Source of the DNA: a virus | Reading direction: 5' to 3' (one strand) | Length of the DNA: 22,473 nucleotides | Virus record (IMG/VR): IMGVR_UViG_3300017987_000388 | Location: 1-22,473 of that record | Part shown: positions 15,103-22,457 of the stretch, one piece after another | Numbering within the stretch: the stretch's first letter is position 1 | Layout: each line of letters begins with the position of its first letter | Notes under the pieces: generated by a model | Databases searched by the model: none | What the model saw: only the letters and a program-made list of their open reading frames with translations | Told to the model about the DNA's origin: nothing | Translations under genes and position numbers: made by a program

Positions 15103-15659
15103 GCTCGAGATGGACGCCACAGAAGCACCGAGCTCTACGCGGGCGCGTCGCGACCAAGATCAGCAACCTTGTGCGCCGCGTGGCTATCGCGCTCACCGAG
15201 GGCGGCCTCTGGCAGGCTGACGGCTACGAGGACGAGGCCAGGGCGGACGGCGTCGAGGTCTTCCAAGGCATCGGGTACGCGAGCCGCCCCTCCGCTACCT
15301 CGGTCTCAGACGGCAGCGCAGAGGCTATCCTGCTGCACGTCGGCGGGAAGAGCGGGCACCCGGTGATCGTGGCCACCCGGGATGAGTCAATCCGTGTCGA
15401 GCTCGACGAGGACGAGACGGCCATGTTCAACAGCCAGGCGATCGTCAAGATCAAGTCGGACGGGACGATCGAGGCGAGCAGCATCGGCGGATCTCCGGTG
15501 GCGCTGGCTACGAAGGCGGACCTAGATGCGCTTGAGGCATGGGCCACGGCTCACACTCACGCGGATCCAGCGACCGGGTACACGTCCACGCCGGCAAACA
15601 TCGGCGGTCCAGACCCAGCGCCGAGCGCGAGCGGCACCTCAGTCCTGAAAGGCGAGTGA
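15099..15659 (+). CDS. Central tail spike, Mu gp45-like (gpV)
   Basis: This 186-residue protein starts at the ATG overlapping the hub stop (ATGA); the longer open frame upstream lies inside the hub gene. VEVFQGIGYASRP, SAEAILLHVGGKSGHPVIVATRD and the SIRVELDEDETAMFNSQAIVKIKSDGTIEASS run are the OB-fold and the beta-helix typical of Mu gp45. Residues 152-154 form a His-x-His (AHTHAD), in the context where spike tips of P2 gpV type bind an iron ion with three such pairs. Length is close to Mu gp45 (197). The trimer pierces the outer membrane during contraction, which would imply a Gram-negative host if the tip is functional. Confidence 0.9.
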   Translation: MSSRWTPQKHRALRGRVATKISNLVRRVAIALTEGGLWQADGYEDEARADGVEVFQGIGYASRPSATSVSDGSAEAILLHVGGKSGHPVIVATRDESIRVELDEDETAMFNSQAIVKIKSDGTIEASSIGGSPVALATKADLDALEAWATAHTHADPATGYTSTPANIGGPDPAPSASGTSVLKGE

Positions 15660-15660
15660 T

Positions 15661-16044
15661 ATGGCAGGCCGTGACCGCAAGATCGACCCCACCACGAAGG
15701 ACTACGTCTCCGACGAAGCCGGCGGCTACGAGACCGTCACGGACGCCAGGACGGCGATTTACCTCGCGATCCAGGGCGAGCGCGGGCGCTGGTGGGGCAA
15801 CCCGACTGCTGGCTCGCGCCTCTGGGAGCTAGCCGGCGGGAAGAGCCTCGACCGGATCACGAGCGTCGAAATCGCCGACGCGCTGCGGCAGGCACTGCAG
15901 GGACTCGTCGACGCCGAGCGGATCACGGAGCCAGAGATCGTGACCGAGCGGGACGGTAACCGCGTGCTCTTCGAGGTCGTTACGGTGGACCGCAGCAACG
16001 GCGAGTCTATTGCGGTCTCAGAGCTGATCAGTGCCGGCCCGTGA
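15661..16044 (+). CDS. Baseplate wedge protein, Mu gp46-like (gpW/gp25)
   Basis: This 127-residue protein begins one base after the spike stop. The N-terminus DRKIDPTTKDYVSDEAGGYETV and the RTAIYLAIQGERGRWWGNPTAGSRLWEL segment are characteristic of the GP46 family, related to T4 gp25, which nucleates the inner baseplate and sheath. It is followed by TSVEIADALRQALQGLVDA, a strand with VLFEVVTVDR, and a closing SELIS. The 22-base gap to the next gene shows no clear hairpin. Confidence 0.9.
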   Translation: MAGRDRKIDPTTKDYVSDEAGGYETVTDARTAIYLAIQGERGRWWGNPTAGSRLWELAGGKSLDRITSVEIADALRQALQGLVDAERITEPEIVTERDGNRVLFEVVTVDRSNGESIAVSELISAGP

Positions 16045-16066
16045 CCAGCTTGCTAGCGTGGCCTAG

Positions 16067-17470
16067 ATGGCCCTTTCGCTCCCCAGCCTAGAGACGTTCC
16101 ACGCCGACCTGCTCGCGTCCTACCGCGGGCGCTTCCCGGACGACGACATCTCGATCGGGTCCGATACGTGGAAGCGCTTGCGCACACTGGCCGGCGGGTT
16201 GCTCGGTATCTGTCATCAGGTCTCGATCGCCGAGAACGATGTCTTCCCGGACACGGCGACCGGCACGATCCTTGACCGCCACGCCACGATCCACGGGATC
16301 ACGCGACGAGCGGCGACGCCAGCACGCAAGAGCGACGCGCTACGGGTCTACGGCACGGCGGCCTCGACTGTCTCTGTCGGCGACGAACTCACCAGCAACG
16401 CTGGGCTGACCTACCAGATCAACGAAAACGACACGGTGCCCGCTGCTGGTTACGTCGACGTCGATGTGGTCGCAGTGGACGTCGGCTCCCAGACTCAGAT
16501 CCAGGCCGGGGAGACCCTAACCTTCACATCGGCGCCGGCCGGCATCGAAGACGAGGCCGAGCTGCAGCTCGACATGGACGAGGACGGCGAGGACGAGGAG
16601 TCCGACGGCGAACTCAGCAAGCGCATCCTGGCCAAGATCGCATCGCCAGGCATGGGCGGCAACGCAAACGACTATCGGACGTGGGCGCTGGAGATCACTG
16701 GCGTGGCCACGGCCTACGTCTACCCGCTGCGGCGCGGGCGCGGCTCAGTCGATATCGCTGCGCTGCACACTGGCAGCGGCTCAGTACGACTACTCGACAG
16801 CGACGAGCGAGACGAGCTCTTCGACTACATCGACGAACTCAGGCCGGTGCACCTCAAGAGCTTCCGCGTACTCGAGGTGACCACTGAAGAGGAATCCGTC
16901 GAAGTGACTATCGAAGCCCGGCCCGGCAGTGACTACGCGTGGGATTGGGACGACTCGACGCCGCTGGTCGTCTTGTTGTGGACCAACGTCAACAACGAAC
17001 GCTTACTGCAGTTCACGACGTCCGTACCAGACGACCTGAAGAAGGGCGATCGCATCGTGATCAAGGACGCCGCTGGCGCTGGCGACGGAATCCCGTTGGA
17101 GATCGAAGCGACCGACGACGACGACGCGACGCTGGGCGCCGACGAGGTGCGACTCACCACGGCCCCGTCACACGCGCCGGCCAGTCCAGATGTCGTCTAC
17201 GCAGGCGGCGAACTCACCACCCCGATCCGTGACGCCATCGTCACTCTCTTCGATGCGCTCGGGCCCGCGGTCGGTACCTACGGCACCGGCGAGTGGGACG
17301 ACGAGCTCAATCCCGCCAAGATCGGGGTCGCTGTCATCGCAGTCGACGGCGTGCGCGACTTCACGGTCGTAACGCCCGCGACCACGCAGACGCCTGAAGA
17401 CCCGAGCTTTCCGAACGACGACGATATTGAGTTGCTGATCCCTGGCGAGATCATCGTGAGGAAGCAGTAG
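16067..17470 (+). CDS. Baseplate wedge protein, Mu gp47-like (Baseplate J)
   Basis: The 467 residues contain the Baseplate J pattern: LPSLETFHADLLASYRGRFP, a SDTWKRLRTLAGGLLGICHQV helix, TATGTILDRHATIHGITR, the ATPARKSDALRVYG strand, and the hallmark GMGGNANDYRTWALEITGVATAYVYPLRRGRGSV (195-228). The C-terminal domain includes VTIEARPG and a RDAIVTLFDAL helix, and ends IELLIPGEIIVRK. It is about 100 residues longer than Mu gp47, mostly from a beta-rich insertion at about 290-388 (TPLVVLLWTNVNNERLL to VVYAGGEL) in the second half. The protein makes the dimeric wedge arms that attach fibres. Confidence 0.92.
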   Translation: MALSLPSLETFHADLLASYRGRFPDDDISIGSDTWKRLRTLAGGLLGICHQVSIAENDVFPDTATGTILDRHATIHGITRRAATPARKSDALRVYGTAASTVSVGDELTSNAGLTYQINENDTVPAAGYVDVDVVAVDVGSQTQIQAGETLTFTSAPAGIEDEAELQLDMDEDGEDEESDGELSKRILAKIASPGMGGNANDYRTWALEITGVATAYVYPLRRGRGSVDIAALHTGSGSVRLLDSDERDELFDYIDELRPVHLKSFRVLEVTTEEESVEVTIEARPGSDYAWDWDDSTPLVVLLWTNVNNERLLQFTTSVPDDLKKGDRIVIKDAAGAGDGIPLEIEATDDDDATLGADEVRLTTAPSHAPASPDVVYAGGELTTPIRDAIVTLFDALGPAVGTYGTGEWDDELNPAKIGVAVIAVDGVRDFTVVTPATTQTPEDPSFPNDDDIELLIPGEIIVRKQ

Positions 17471-18214
17471 GTGGCGAACACCTATTCAGCACTGTTCGAC
17501 CAGAGCGCGTCACAAGGCGCGCTTCGCAGCCTTGCGTCGCTGCCAAACACGATCATGACCTACGAGATGTGGCTGCGGATCAACTCGTTCCAGGCCACAA
17601 CGATGGTCCCCTTCGGCAAGACCGGCTCCTTCGGGATCACACCTTACTGGCTGGGCATCTCTGGTACAGCCGGCACCGCTGGCCGCATCTATGCCGGCGC
17701 GAAGAACCCAAGCAACCAGGAGAGCACCAACCGCTGGGACACGCCGATCCTGCAGCTACACCGCTGGTACCACATCGCTGTCAAGTACGATCTGTCCGAG
17801 GCCACCGCGACCGAGAAGGAACTCGTTCTCGATGGGGCGAACCTCGGCAACGGCACGGTGGACGCGGGCGCGAATGTCACCGCGTTTGCAACCGGCACCG
17901 GCAACATGGGCATCGGCCAAGCCGCGGCTGGCTTCTACTTCGATGGCTATATCGATGAGGTCCGCGTCTGGAACGAGTGGCGCAGCGACGCCAACCTGCA
18001 GGCGCATATGTTCGAGGAGCTCGCCGGTTCGGAGAGCAACCTCTTTCAGTACTGGCCGCTCAACAACGACTGGAACGACTACGGGCCGAACAGCCATCAC
18101 TTGACGCCGTACAACAGCCCGGTGTTTTCAACCGAGATCCCGGACTGGACAATCGCGTCCGTGCGGGCCGCCGAAGAGTCACCGGTACGAGGAGGGATAC
18201 CCTTTGCCCTCTGA
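17471..18214 (+). CDS. LamG/concanavalin-like lectin domain protein
   Basis: This 247-residue protein starts at a GTG that immediately follows the gp47-like stop. LamG (Laminin_G_3 type) hallmarks are visible: YEMWLRINSF (31-40), a RWYHIAVKYD strand (98-107), LVLDGANLG (119-127), and FDGYIDEVRVWNEWRS (157-172) followed by a helix and LFQYWPLNNDWNDYGPNSHHLT (191-212). Such jelly rolls often bind sugars. It has no signal peptide or membrane segment. In Mu, gp47 and gp48 are adjacent; this gene interrupts them. A role in adsorption or as a baseplate accessory is inferred. Its 3' end overlaps the gp48-like gene by 11 bases. Confidence 0.82.
   Translation: MANTYSALFDQSASQGALRSLASLPNTIMTYEMWLRINSFQATTMVPFGKTGSFGITPYWLGISGTAGTAGRIYAGAKNPSNQESTNRWDTPILQLHRWYHIAVKYDLSEATATEKELVLDGANLGNGTVDAGANVTAFATGTGNMGIGQAAAGFYFDGYIDEVRVWNEWRSDANLQAHMFEELAGSESNLFQYWPLNNDWNDYGPNSHHLTPYNSPVFSTEIPDWTIASVRAAEESPVRGGIPFAL
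18191..18196 (+). promoter_or_regulatory. Ribosome binding site supporting a TTG start
   Basis: GGAGGG lies seven bases before the TTG at 18204, within the end of the LamG gene. The site and the start of recognisable protein sequence agree, so TTG is a credible initiator. Confidence 0.7.
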
Positions 18215-20096
18215 TCCGACTACAGCGATCCTGCTTCGGTTCACCGAGCCGGAGACGGCCGTTCTTCCGAGCGACATCGCGGAGGGCCTCAACGACCTCA
18301 CTGGCGATTCCGGGTCTACACCAGCACTCGGGCTCGCGACAGTAGGCGAGGCTCTACTGGGCCTTGGTCGCGTGTTTGATACCGACTACGGCCTAGTAGG
18401 CGACGAGGCCACATCGGACCAGACACGGCTGCTACGAGACGTCACGATCGAGGTGCTGGCGGAGTACGATCTCGCATCAGCTAGCGTCGGCGACGAGCAC
18501 GTACTCATTGCACGCGGCAAGAGCGGCTCGGCAGCAGAGCGCACTCTCTGGGGCCTGAAGCTCGTCAAGATCAACTCGACCACCGTGCGCCTGCAGATGT
18601 TTTGGGAAGAGACTGGCGGCGGGTTTGCCACCGTCGACGGCCGCATGTTCCAGCCGCCGAGTTCCGGCTACCTATACCTCGCCGCCTCGCGCCGATGGAT
18701 CTCGTCGACGTCGTGCGAAGTGCAGTACATCGTCAACGATGAGGCACTCGAGCTCGCGACGAGCATCGGCGGCGATCTCACCGAGGGCGACGGCGGGTCT
18801 GTGACTGTCGGCTGCAAGGGTGATGGCTCGGGCAACTACGAGGACTTTTTCCTCGGCACGATCGATTCGCTCCGTGTGACCGAAGGCGTGCGCTCCAACG
18901 AAGAACTGATCGCTGAGTACAGGCGAATCGCCGAGTACCTACCGCAGGGCTACGAGAGCGTGCGCGCACTCGCACCGCCGGCCGTCTACTCGCAGGACCC
19001 CGACTCAGTGATCCAGCGCGAGCTGATGGTCGAGGGCGACGGCCTCGGTCAGGTGCGGTCAAAGATCGCTGAGCTCGGTACGGATGGCCTGCCAGACCGC
19101 GCATGGTCGCTGCTCTCTCGCTGGGAGACGATCACTGGCCTACAGCCGAAGTGGGGCGACTCGTACGCAGTGCGCCGCGCGCGGATCATTTCGTTTCTCT
19201 CGACCGTGCACGGCTACTCGGAGACCTCGGTCAAGCTGGCACTCGAGGAAGTCCTCGACCTCGACAGCGACGACATCGAGATCCTGAACTACACCAATCT
19301 CTACGAGGACGACTTCACCACGGCTCACGAGGATTGGCTGCAGGAGATGGCTGGGGCCGGGACGATCTCGATCTCGTCCGACCAACTGAAGCTCGAAGTC
19401 GCCACGGCGACTGACGCGCAGTGGGAATATCGCAACTCGGTCTTCGTGCGCCAGTCCATCGATGGCGACATGCTCGACGATGATCCGTCACAGTACGCCG
19501 AGGCTACCGTCAAGATCGTGAGCCGCACGCTTGCGCAGAGCGTGATGGCCGGGCTCATTGCGTACAACGGCGTGACGCGCGACCTGCTGATCTACGGCCA
19601 CTACAACGACGCCGGGACGTACAAGCTCGGCTACCGGCTCTATTCTGGCCACAGCTGGGGCGCCTTCGTCGCAATCGACGATCCAGCGCCAGCGCTGCCC
19701 ACATGGATCCGTTTTCGCTTCGAGGGTAACGACGACTGGAACCTGAACGACTCGCAAACCAGTGCCGATGAGGTCGTATCGCCGACACTTGTTGGCGCTG
19801 GACTTGAGTCTCCGACGTGGCTTGGTGTCGGTCTGATCAGCTTCATCGCGTCGCCGACTGGTGCCTCAGAGATGATTTTCGATGACTGGCGCGCTTGGAT
19901 GCCCAACGGCCTGCGCGTGTTCAACTGGTATGCGTATCGCGATCAAGCGCTATCGGGTACGCCGGACATGCCTGGGGCGCGCTTCGTTGTCGAGAAGCTG
20001 AAGCCGGCCGAGACGCACGCAAGCGCCGTCGAGGTCACCGGGCTGCTGTGCAATGACACCGAGTCACTCTGCGACGATGGGCCGCTAGGAGCGTGA
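18204..20096 (+). CDS. Mosaic Mu gp48-like baseplate protein with LamG-like domains
   Basis: This 630-residue protein is three times the size of Mu gp48 (about 190). Residues 1-245 are LamG-like, with YLYLAASRRWISSTS and the FLGTIDSLRVTEGVRSNEEL ending usual in these domains. Residues 285-360 (VRSKIAELGTDGLPDRAWSLLSRWE...YAVRRARIISFL) match the gp48/YmfQ helical core. Residues 366-565 are a second beta-rich insert (DDFTTAHEDW to MIFDDWRAWMPNG) that looks like a lectin or carbohydrate-binding module. Residues 572-630 return to the gp48 C-terminus (FNWYAYRDQ, PAETHASAVEV). The baseplate part would anchor the lectins at the baseplate edge. Start is TTG. Confidence 0.82.
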   Translation: MPSDPTTAILLRFTEPETAVLPSDIAEGLNDLTGDSGSTPALGLATVGEALLGLGRVFDTDYGLVGDEATSDQTRLLRDVTIEVLAEYDLASASVGDEHVLIARGKSGSAAERTLWGLKLVKINSTTVRLQMFWEETGGGFATVDGRMFQPPSSGYLYLAASRRWISSTSCEVQYIVNDEALELATSIGGDLTEGDGGSVTVGCKGDGSGNYEDFFLGTIDSLRVTEGVRSNEELIAEYRRIAEYLPQGYESVRALAPPAVYSQDPDSVIQRELMVEGDGLGQVRSKIAELGTDGLPDRAWSLLSRWETITGLQPKWGDSYAVRRARIISFLSTVHGYSETSVKLALEEVLDLDSDDIEILNYTNLYEDDFTTAHEDWLQEMAGAGTISISSDQLKLEVATATDAQWEYRNSVFVRQSIDGDMLDDDPSQYAEATVKIVSRTLAQSVMAGLIAYNGVTRDLLIYGHYNDAGTYKLGYRLYSGHSWGAFVAIDDPAPALPTWIRFRFEGNDDWNLNDSQTSADEVVSPTLVGAGLESPTWLGVGLISFIASPTGASEMIFDDWRAWMPNGLRVFNWYAYRDQALSGTPDMPGARFVVEKLKPAETHASAVEVTGLLCNDTESLCDDGPLGA

Positions 20097-20097
20097 T

Positions 20098-20610
20098 ATG
20101 AGCCTGCCACTCACCAGAAACCGCAACTACGCGCAGGGCGTCCAGATCGAGAGCGCCGACCTCAATGATCTACAAGACCAGGTCATCGGCGGGAAGCACG
20201 GGTACAAAGAGCTATTGATCCCGGCGTCCGCGATGCACACGTCGACCGCGGCGCCGGCAGACTTCTCCGGCACGAGGTGGACCGAGAACAGCGGCAGCGA
20301 TATCGTGTACGCACCGATCGCACTGCACGTCGGCGACGTGATCACGGCGATCGAGGTCTATGGCTTTGAGAGCGCGGCCGACGAGTATGACTGCGATCTC
20401 TACGAGACGAACCTCGCGACCGGCGGCGACACGAACCTGGGCAACAAAACCAGCGGCACAACCAACGCGTGGACGTCGGTCACCTATACGACCGCTGACG
20501 CCAACATTCCGCTAACACTACTCGATGACCGCGCCTACCAGCTCAGGATCGATCTGACTGGCGCTGGAGTCATCGTCCTCGCAGTCAAGGTCACCTACTA
20601 CCGCCCATAA
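20098..20610 (+). CDS. Small tail fibre-like beta protein
   Basis: This 170-residue protein starts at an ATG one base after the previous stop, with TAGGAG upstream. The N-terminus LPLTRNRNYAQGVQIESADLNDLQD followed by IIGGKHG-like sequence (VIGGKHGYKEL) is a short motif found at the start of many phage tail proteins and is likely an attachment segment. The remainder (40-170) is a beta-rich domain with WTENSGSDIVYAPIALHVGD, AIEVYGFES and LRIDLTGAGVIVLAVKVTYYR, probably a receptor-facing jelly roll. It is not a clear homologue of Mu gpS or gpU. Function is inferred from position. Confidence 0.6.
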   Translation: MSLPLTRNRNYAQGVQIESADLNDLQDQVIGGKHGYKELLIPASAMHTSTAAPADFSGTRWTENSGSDIVYAPIALHVGDVITAIEVYGFESAADEYDCDLYETNLATGGDTNLGNKTSGTTNAWTSVTYTTADANIPLTLLDDRAYQLRIDLTGAGVIVLAVKVTYYRP

Positions 20611-20620
20611 GGAGCGAGCA

Positions 20621-20998
20621 ATGCGAAGCAAAAAACTACACGGCAAAAAAGTAACGCTCCACACGGCGGCGACAAGCCTGCCATCGCCATCACTCAGTAC
20701 GGACGGGCAGGCTATTACGACATGGGGTAATCATCGGCCCGACGTCGCATCGATCGCGATCGACTCAGACGGAGTAGGCACTCTCGGGAACGCATACCTG
20801 TGCGGGTACGACGCGCAGGATGCAGCATGGCGCGCGATTTGCCAAGTGCACCGCGGAGCGACAATCACACTCTCAGCTACGCTGGGCCACGAAGAGCGAG
20901 TACTTGACATCGGCGCCTTTGACAGCCTCGCCGTAAAAGGGACGCTGACCGGCGGGATCGCTGTGACGATCTCGATCAAACCGATCGAGAGGCTGTAG
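20621..20998 (+). CDS. Small beta-rich protein of unknown function
   Basis: This 125-residue protein has AAGGAG seven bases before its ATG, so expression is well supported. A basic N-terminus (RSKKLHGKK) leads to alternating strands (VASIAIDSDGVGTLGNAYL, AAWRAICQVHRGATITLSATL, LAVKGTLTGGIAVTISIKPIE). No cysteine pair, signal peptide or membrane segment is evident. It lies in the adsorption region between two tail fibre-like genes, so it is probably part of the fibre or its assembly. I do not recognise a family. It could be a small tail-tip, adaptor or chaperone protein. Confidence 0.65.
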   Translation: MRSKKLHGKKVTLHTAATSLPSPSLSTDGQAITTWGNHRPDVASIAIDSDGVGTLGNAYLCGYDAQDAAWRAICQVHRGATITLSATLGHEERVLDIGAFDSLAVKGTLTGGIAVTISIKPIERL

Positions 20999-21005
20999 GT
21001 GATGC

Positions 21006-21848
21006 ATGGGGTACAACAACGAAAACTTCGGCGCGCAGGATGAACGACCAGGCGGTCTCGGCGTATACGGAGACGGCTCGGACGGCGCGATCACGTATAG
21101 CAGCAACACCGATCTGACCGGCGATGTCTATGCGAGCGCGATCACGGTCGAGTCAGGCGTCGTGGTCAATGCAGCTGGCTTTCGGATCTTCTGCACCGGG
21201 ACACTACTGAACCTCGGCACAATCAAAGCTACACCAAATGACGCTTCTGCCGGCACGGGCGGGACTGAGTTACGTACTGGCACGATGCAGTGCGACGGCG
21301 AGGCTGGTGGCGATGGGACTGTCGGCGGCGGAAACAACGGCGTTGGTGGCGCGACGGCTGGCATCGGCGGTGACGGTGGGAACGGAGGTAGTGGCGCTGC
21401 AGGTGGTGGCGGAACTGGTGGCGCAAATTCATTCGCCGCCACCACATACACGAAGCCTCAAGCGTTGCCATTTGCGCTGATCGGCAACATCATAAGCAAC
21501 GGCGCCTATCGCTACTCAATTGGATGTGGCGGCGGCGGCGCTGGTGGCAACGGCGCCGCTGTTGGCGGTGGTGGCGGTGGTGGCGGCCAGATAATGGCAA
21601 TCGCCGCGAAGACGATCAATAACGCCGCCGGGACGATCACGGCCCCTGGCGGTGCTGGCGGTGCTGGACAGGGAGTCAACACCGGCGGTGGCGGAGGCGG
21701 CGGTGGCGGTGTAGCTATCCTAGTGTACGACGAGCTGATCGCCGGGACAGAGACAGCACCCGGCGGCGCTGGCGGCGCTGGAGACGGCACCGGCACGACA
21801 GGTGCGGATGGATCGGACGGATCGGTGATCAAGATCTCAAACAGGTGA
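21006..21848 (+). CDS. Glycine-rich fibre tip protein with polyglycine segments
   Basis: This 280-residue protein has an N-terminal part of about 95 residues (GDGSDGAITYSSNTDLTGDVYASAITVESGVVV...) that resembles a beta-helix, followed by four glycine-rich stretches at 99-139, 174-194, 214-235 and 252-272, separated by strands such as QIMAIAAKTINNAAG and VAILVYDELIAG. The pattern resembles phage fibre tips with packed polyglycine-II helices, as known for the adhesin of phage S16. This supports a receptor-binding role at the fibre end. The ATG at 21006 is used; an out-of-frame ATG lies four bases upstream. The opposite strand has a proline-rich shadow ORF. Confidence 0.72.
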   Translation: MGYNNENFGAQDERPGGLGVYGDGSDGAITYSSNTDLTGDVYASAITVESGVVVNAAGFRIFCTGTLLNLGTIKATPNDASAGTGGTELRTGTMQCDGEAGGDGTVGGGNNGVGGATAGIGGDGGNGGSGAAGGGGTGGANSFAATTYTKPQALPFALIGNIISNGAYRYSIGCGGGGAGGNGAAVGGGGGGGGQIMAIAAKTINNAAGTITAPGGAGGAGQGVNTGGGGGGGGGVAILVYDELIAGTETAPGGAGGAGDGTGTTGADGSDGSVIKISNR

Positions 21849-21851
21849 CCC

Positions 21852-22142
21852 ATGGCAGCCCTCAAATGCACGAACGCACTCCACGCCGAACGCAACCCAC
21901 GAAACGCCGGCTTTGAGCATCTCGCCGGTCTGTGGTCGGATCGGGTACTACTACAGGTCAGCGGCAACGCGAGGACCCAGGCAGTCAACTGCCCCGGGTG
22001 CGGACGACAAGACAGGATCGATGCGGCCATGCGAGTCGTACCTGAGGACGAAAAGCCGATCGATGAACAGCTGGCAAAGATCCGCGATCGGCTTGATGCG
22101 CTGGAAGTAAACCCGGCCGCATTGCGTGGCCGGCAGCCGTAG
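21852..22142 (+). CDS. Small protein with a CPGC zinc-knuckle-like motif
   Basis: This 96-residue protein starts at an ATG three bases after the previous stop. Cys6 and His11 near the N-terminus and the pair Cys47-x2-Cys50 (NCPGCGRQ) could bind a metal, though the first half lacks the usual second cysteine. Residues 68-85 form a probable helix (DEQLAKIRDRLDALE). Mu Com is a small protein with a similar C-terminal CPRCKR half, but the likeness is slight. The gene is coupled with both neighbours. Function is not known. Confidence 0.6.
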   Translation: MAALKCTNALHAERNPRNAGFEHLAGLWSDRVLLQVSGNARTQAVNCPGCGRQDRIDAAMRVVPEDEKPIDEQLAKIRDRLDALEVNPAALRGRQP

Positions 22143-22155
22143 CCGAGGAGTAACC

Positions 22156-22449
22156 GTGTTGGAATCACTGCAAGGCGTATCAGTACCGGGGATCTTTGTG
22201 ATCCTGTTACTTGCAACGATCACAAACCTCGCAAAAGTCCTCGTCCCGACATGGAAATCGAGGATGTCTCAGATGTCTCAGAAGCCTCCTACAGCAAACG
22301 GAACGAAGGCTGTGATGGCCGACTCGATAGCGCGGATAGACCGCAGGACCGAGTCAACCGCGGCGGAGGTCACCGCACTGGTCCCGGCGGTGCGCAATCT
22401 CTCAACGTCAATCGACCGACTCAGCGATCGTATCGATCGCGTGTCCTAG
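22156..22449 (+). CDS. Single-pass membrane protein, candidate lysis-region gene
   Basis: This 97-residue protein starts at GTG with GAGGAG five bases upstream; a longer frame from 22126 would overlap the previous gene and lacks a site. Residues 8-30 (VSVPGIFVILLLATITNLAKVLV) form one membrane segment. The rest is polar with a heptad-like region (ARIDRRTES..., LSTSIDRLSDRIDRV) suitable for coiled-coil pairing. The layout suits a holin accessory, a spanin subunit, or a phage membrane protein. No lipobox or paired second membrane segment is visible. A short in-frame repeat (MSQMSQ, 22264-22281) is present. Confidence 0.6.
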   Translation: MLESLQGVSVPGIFVILLLATITNLAKVLVPTWKSRMSQMSQKPPTANGTKAVMADSIARIDRRTESTAAEVTALVPAVRNLSTSIDRLSDRIDRVS

Positions 22450-22457
22450 GAGGATCT

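Noticed and set aside
16045-16066. Gap between gp46-like and gp47-like genes as a terminator
   Set aside because: Only 22 bases with GCTAGC and no stable hairpin or T-run.
20750-20763. Perfect 14-bp palindrome TCGATCGCGATCGA
   Set aside because: It lies inside a coding frame (SIAIDS) in a window where CGATCG-like words are common, so it is more likely codon usage than an operator.
21300-21830. GGC/GGT-rich DNA as a noncoding repeat or CRISPR-like array
   Set aside because: It is irregular, keeps the reading frame throughout and lacks spacers, so it is coding glycine repeat.
21512-22216. Minus-strand proline-rich frame of 234 codons
   Set aside because: The proline runs are the reverse complement of the glycine codons in the fibre tip gene.
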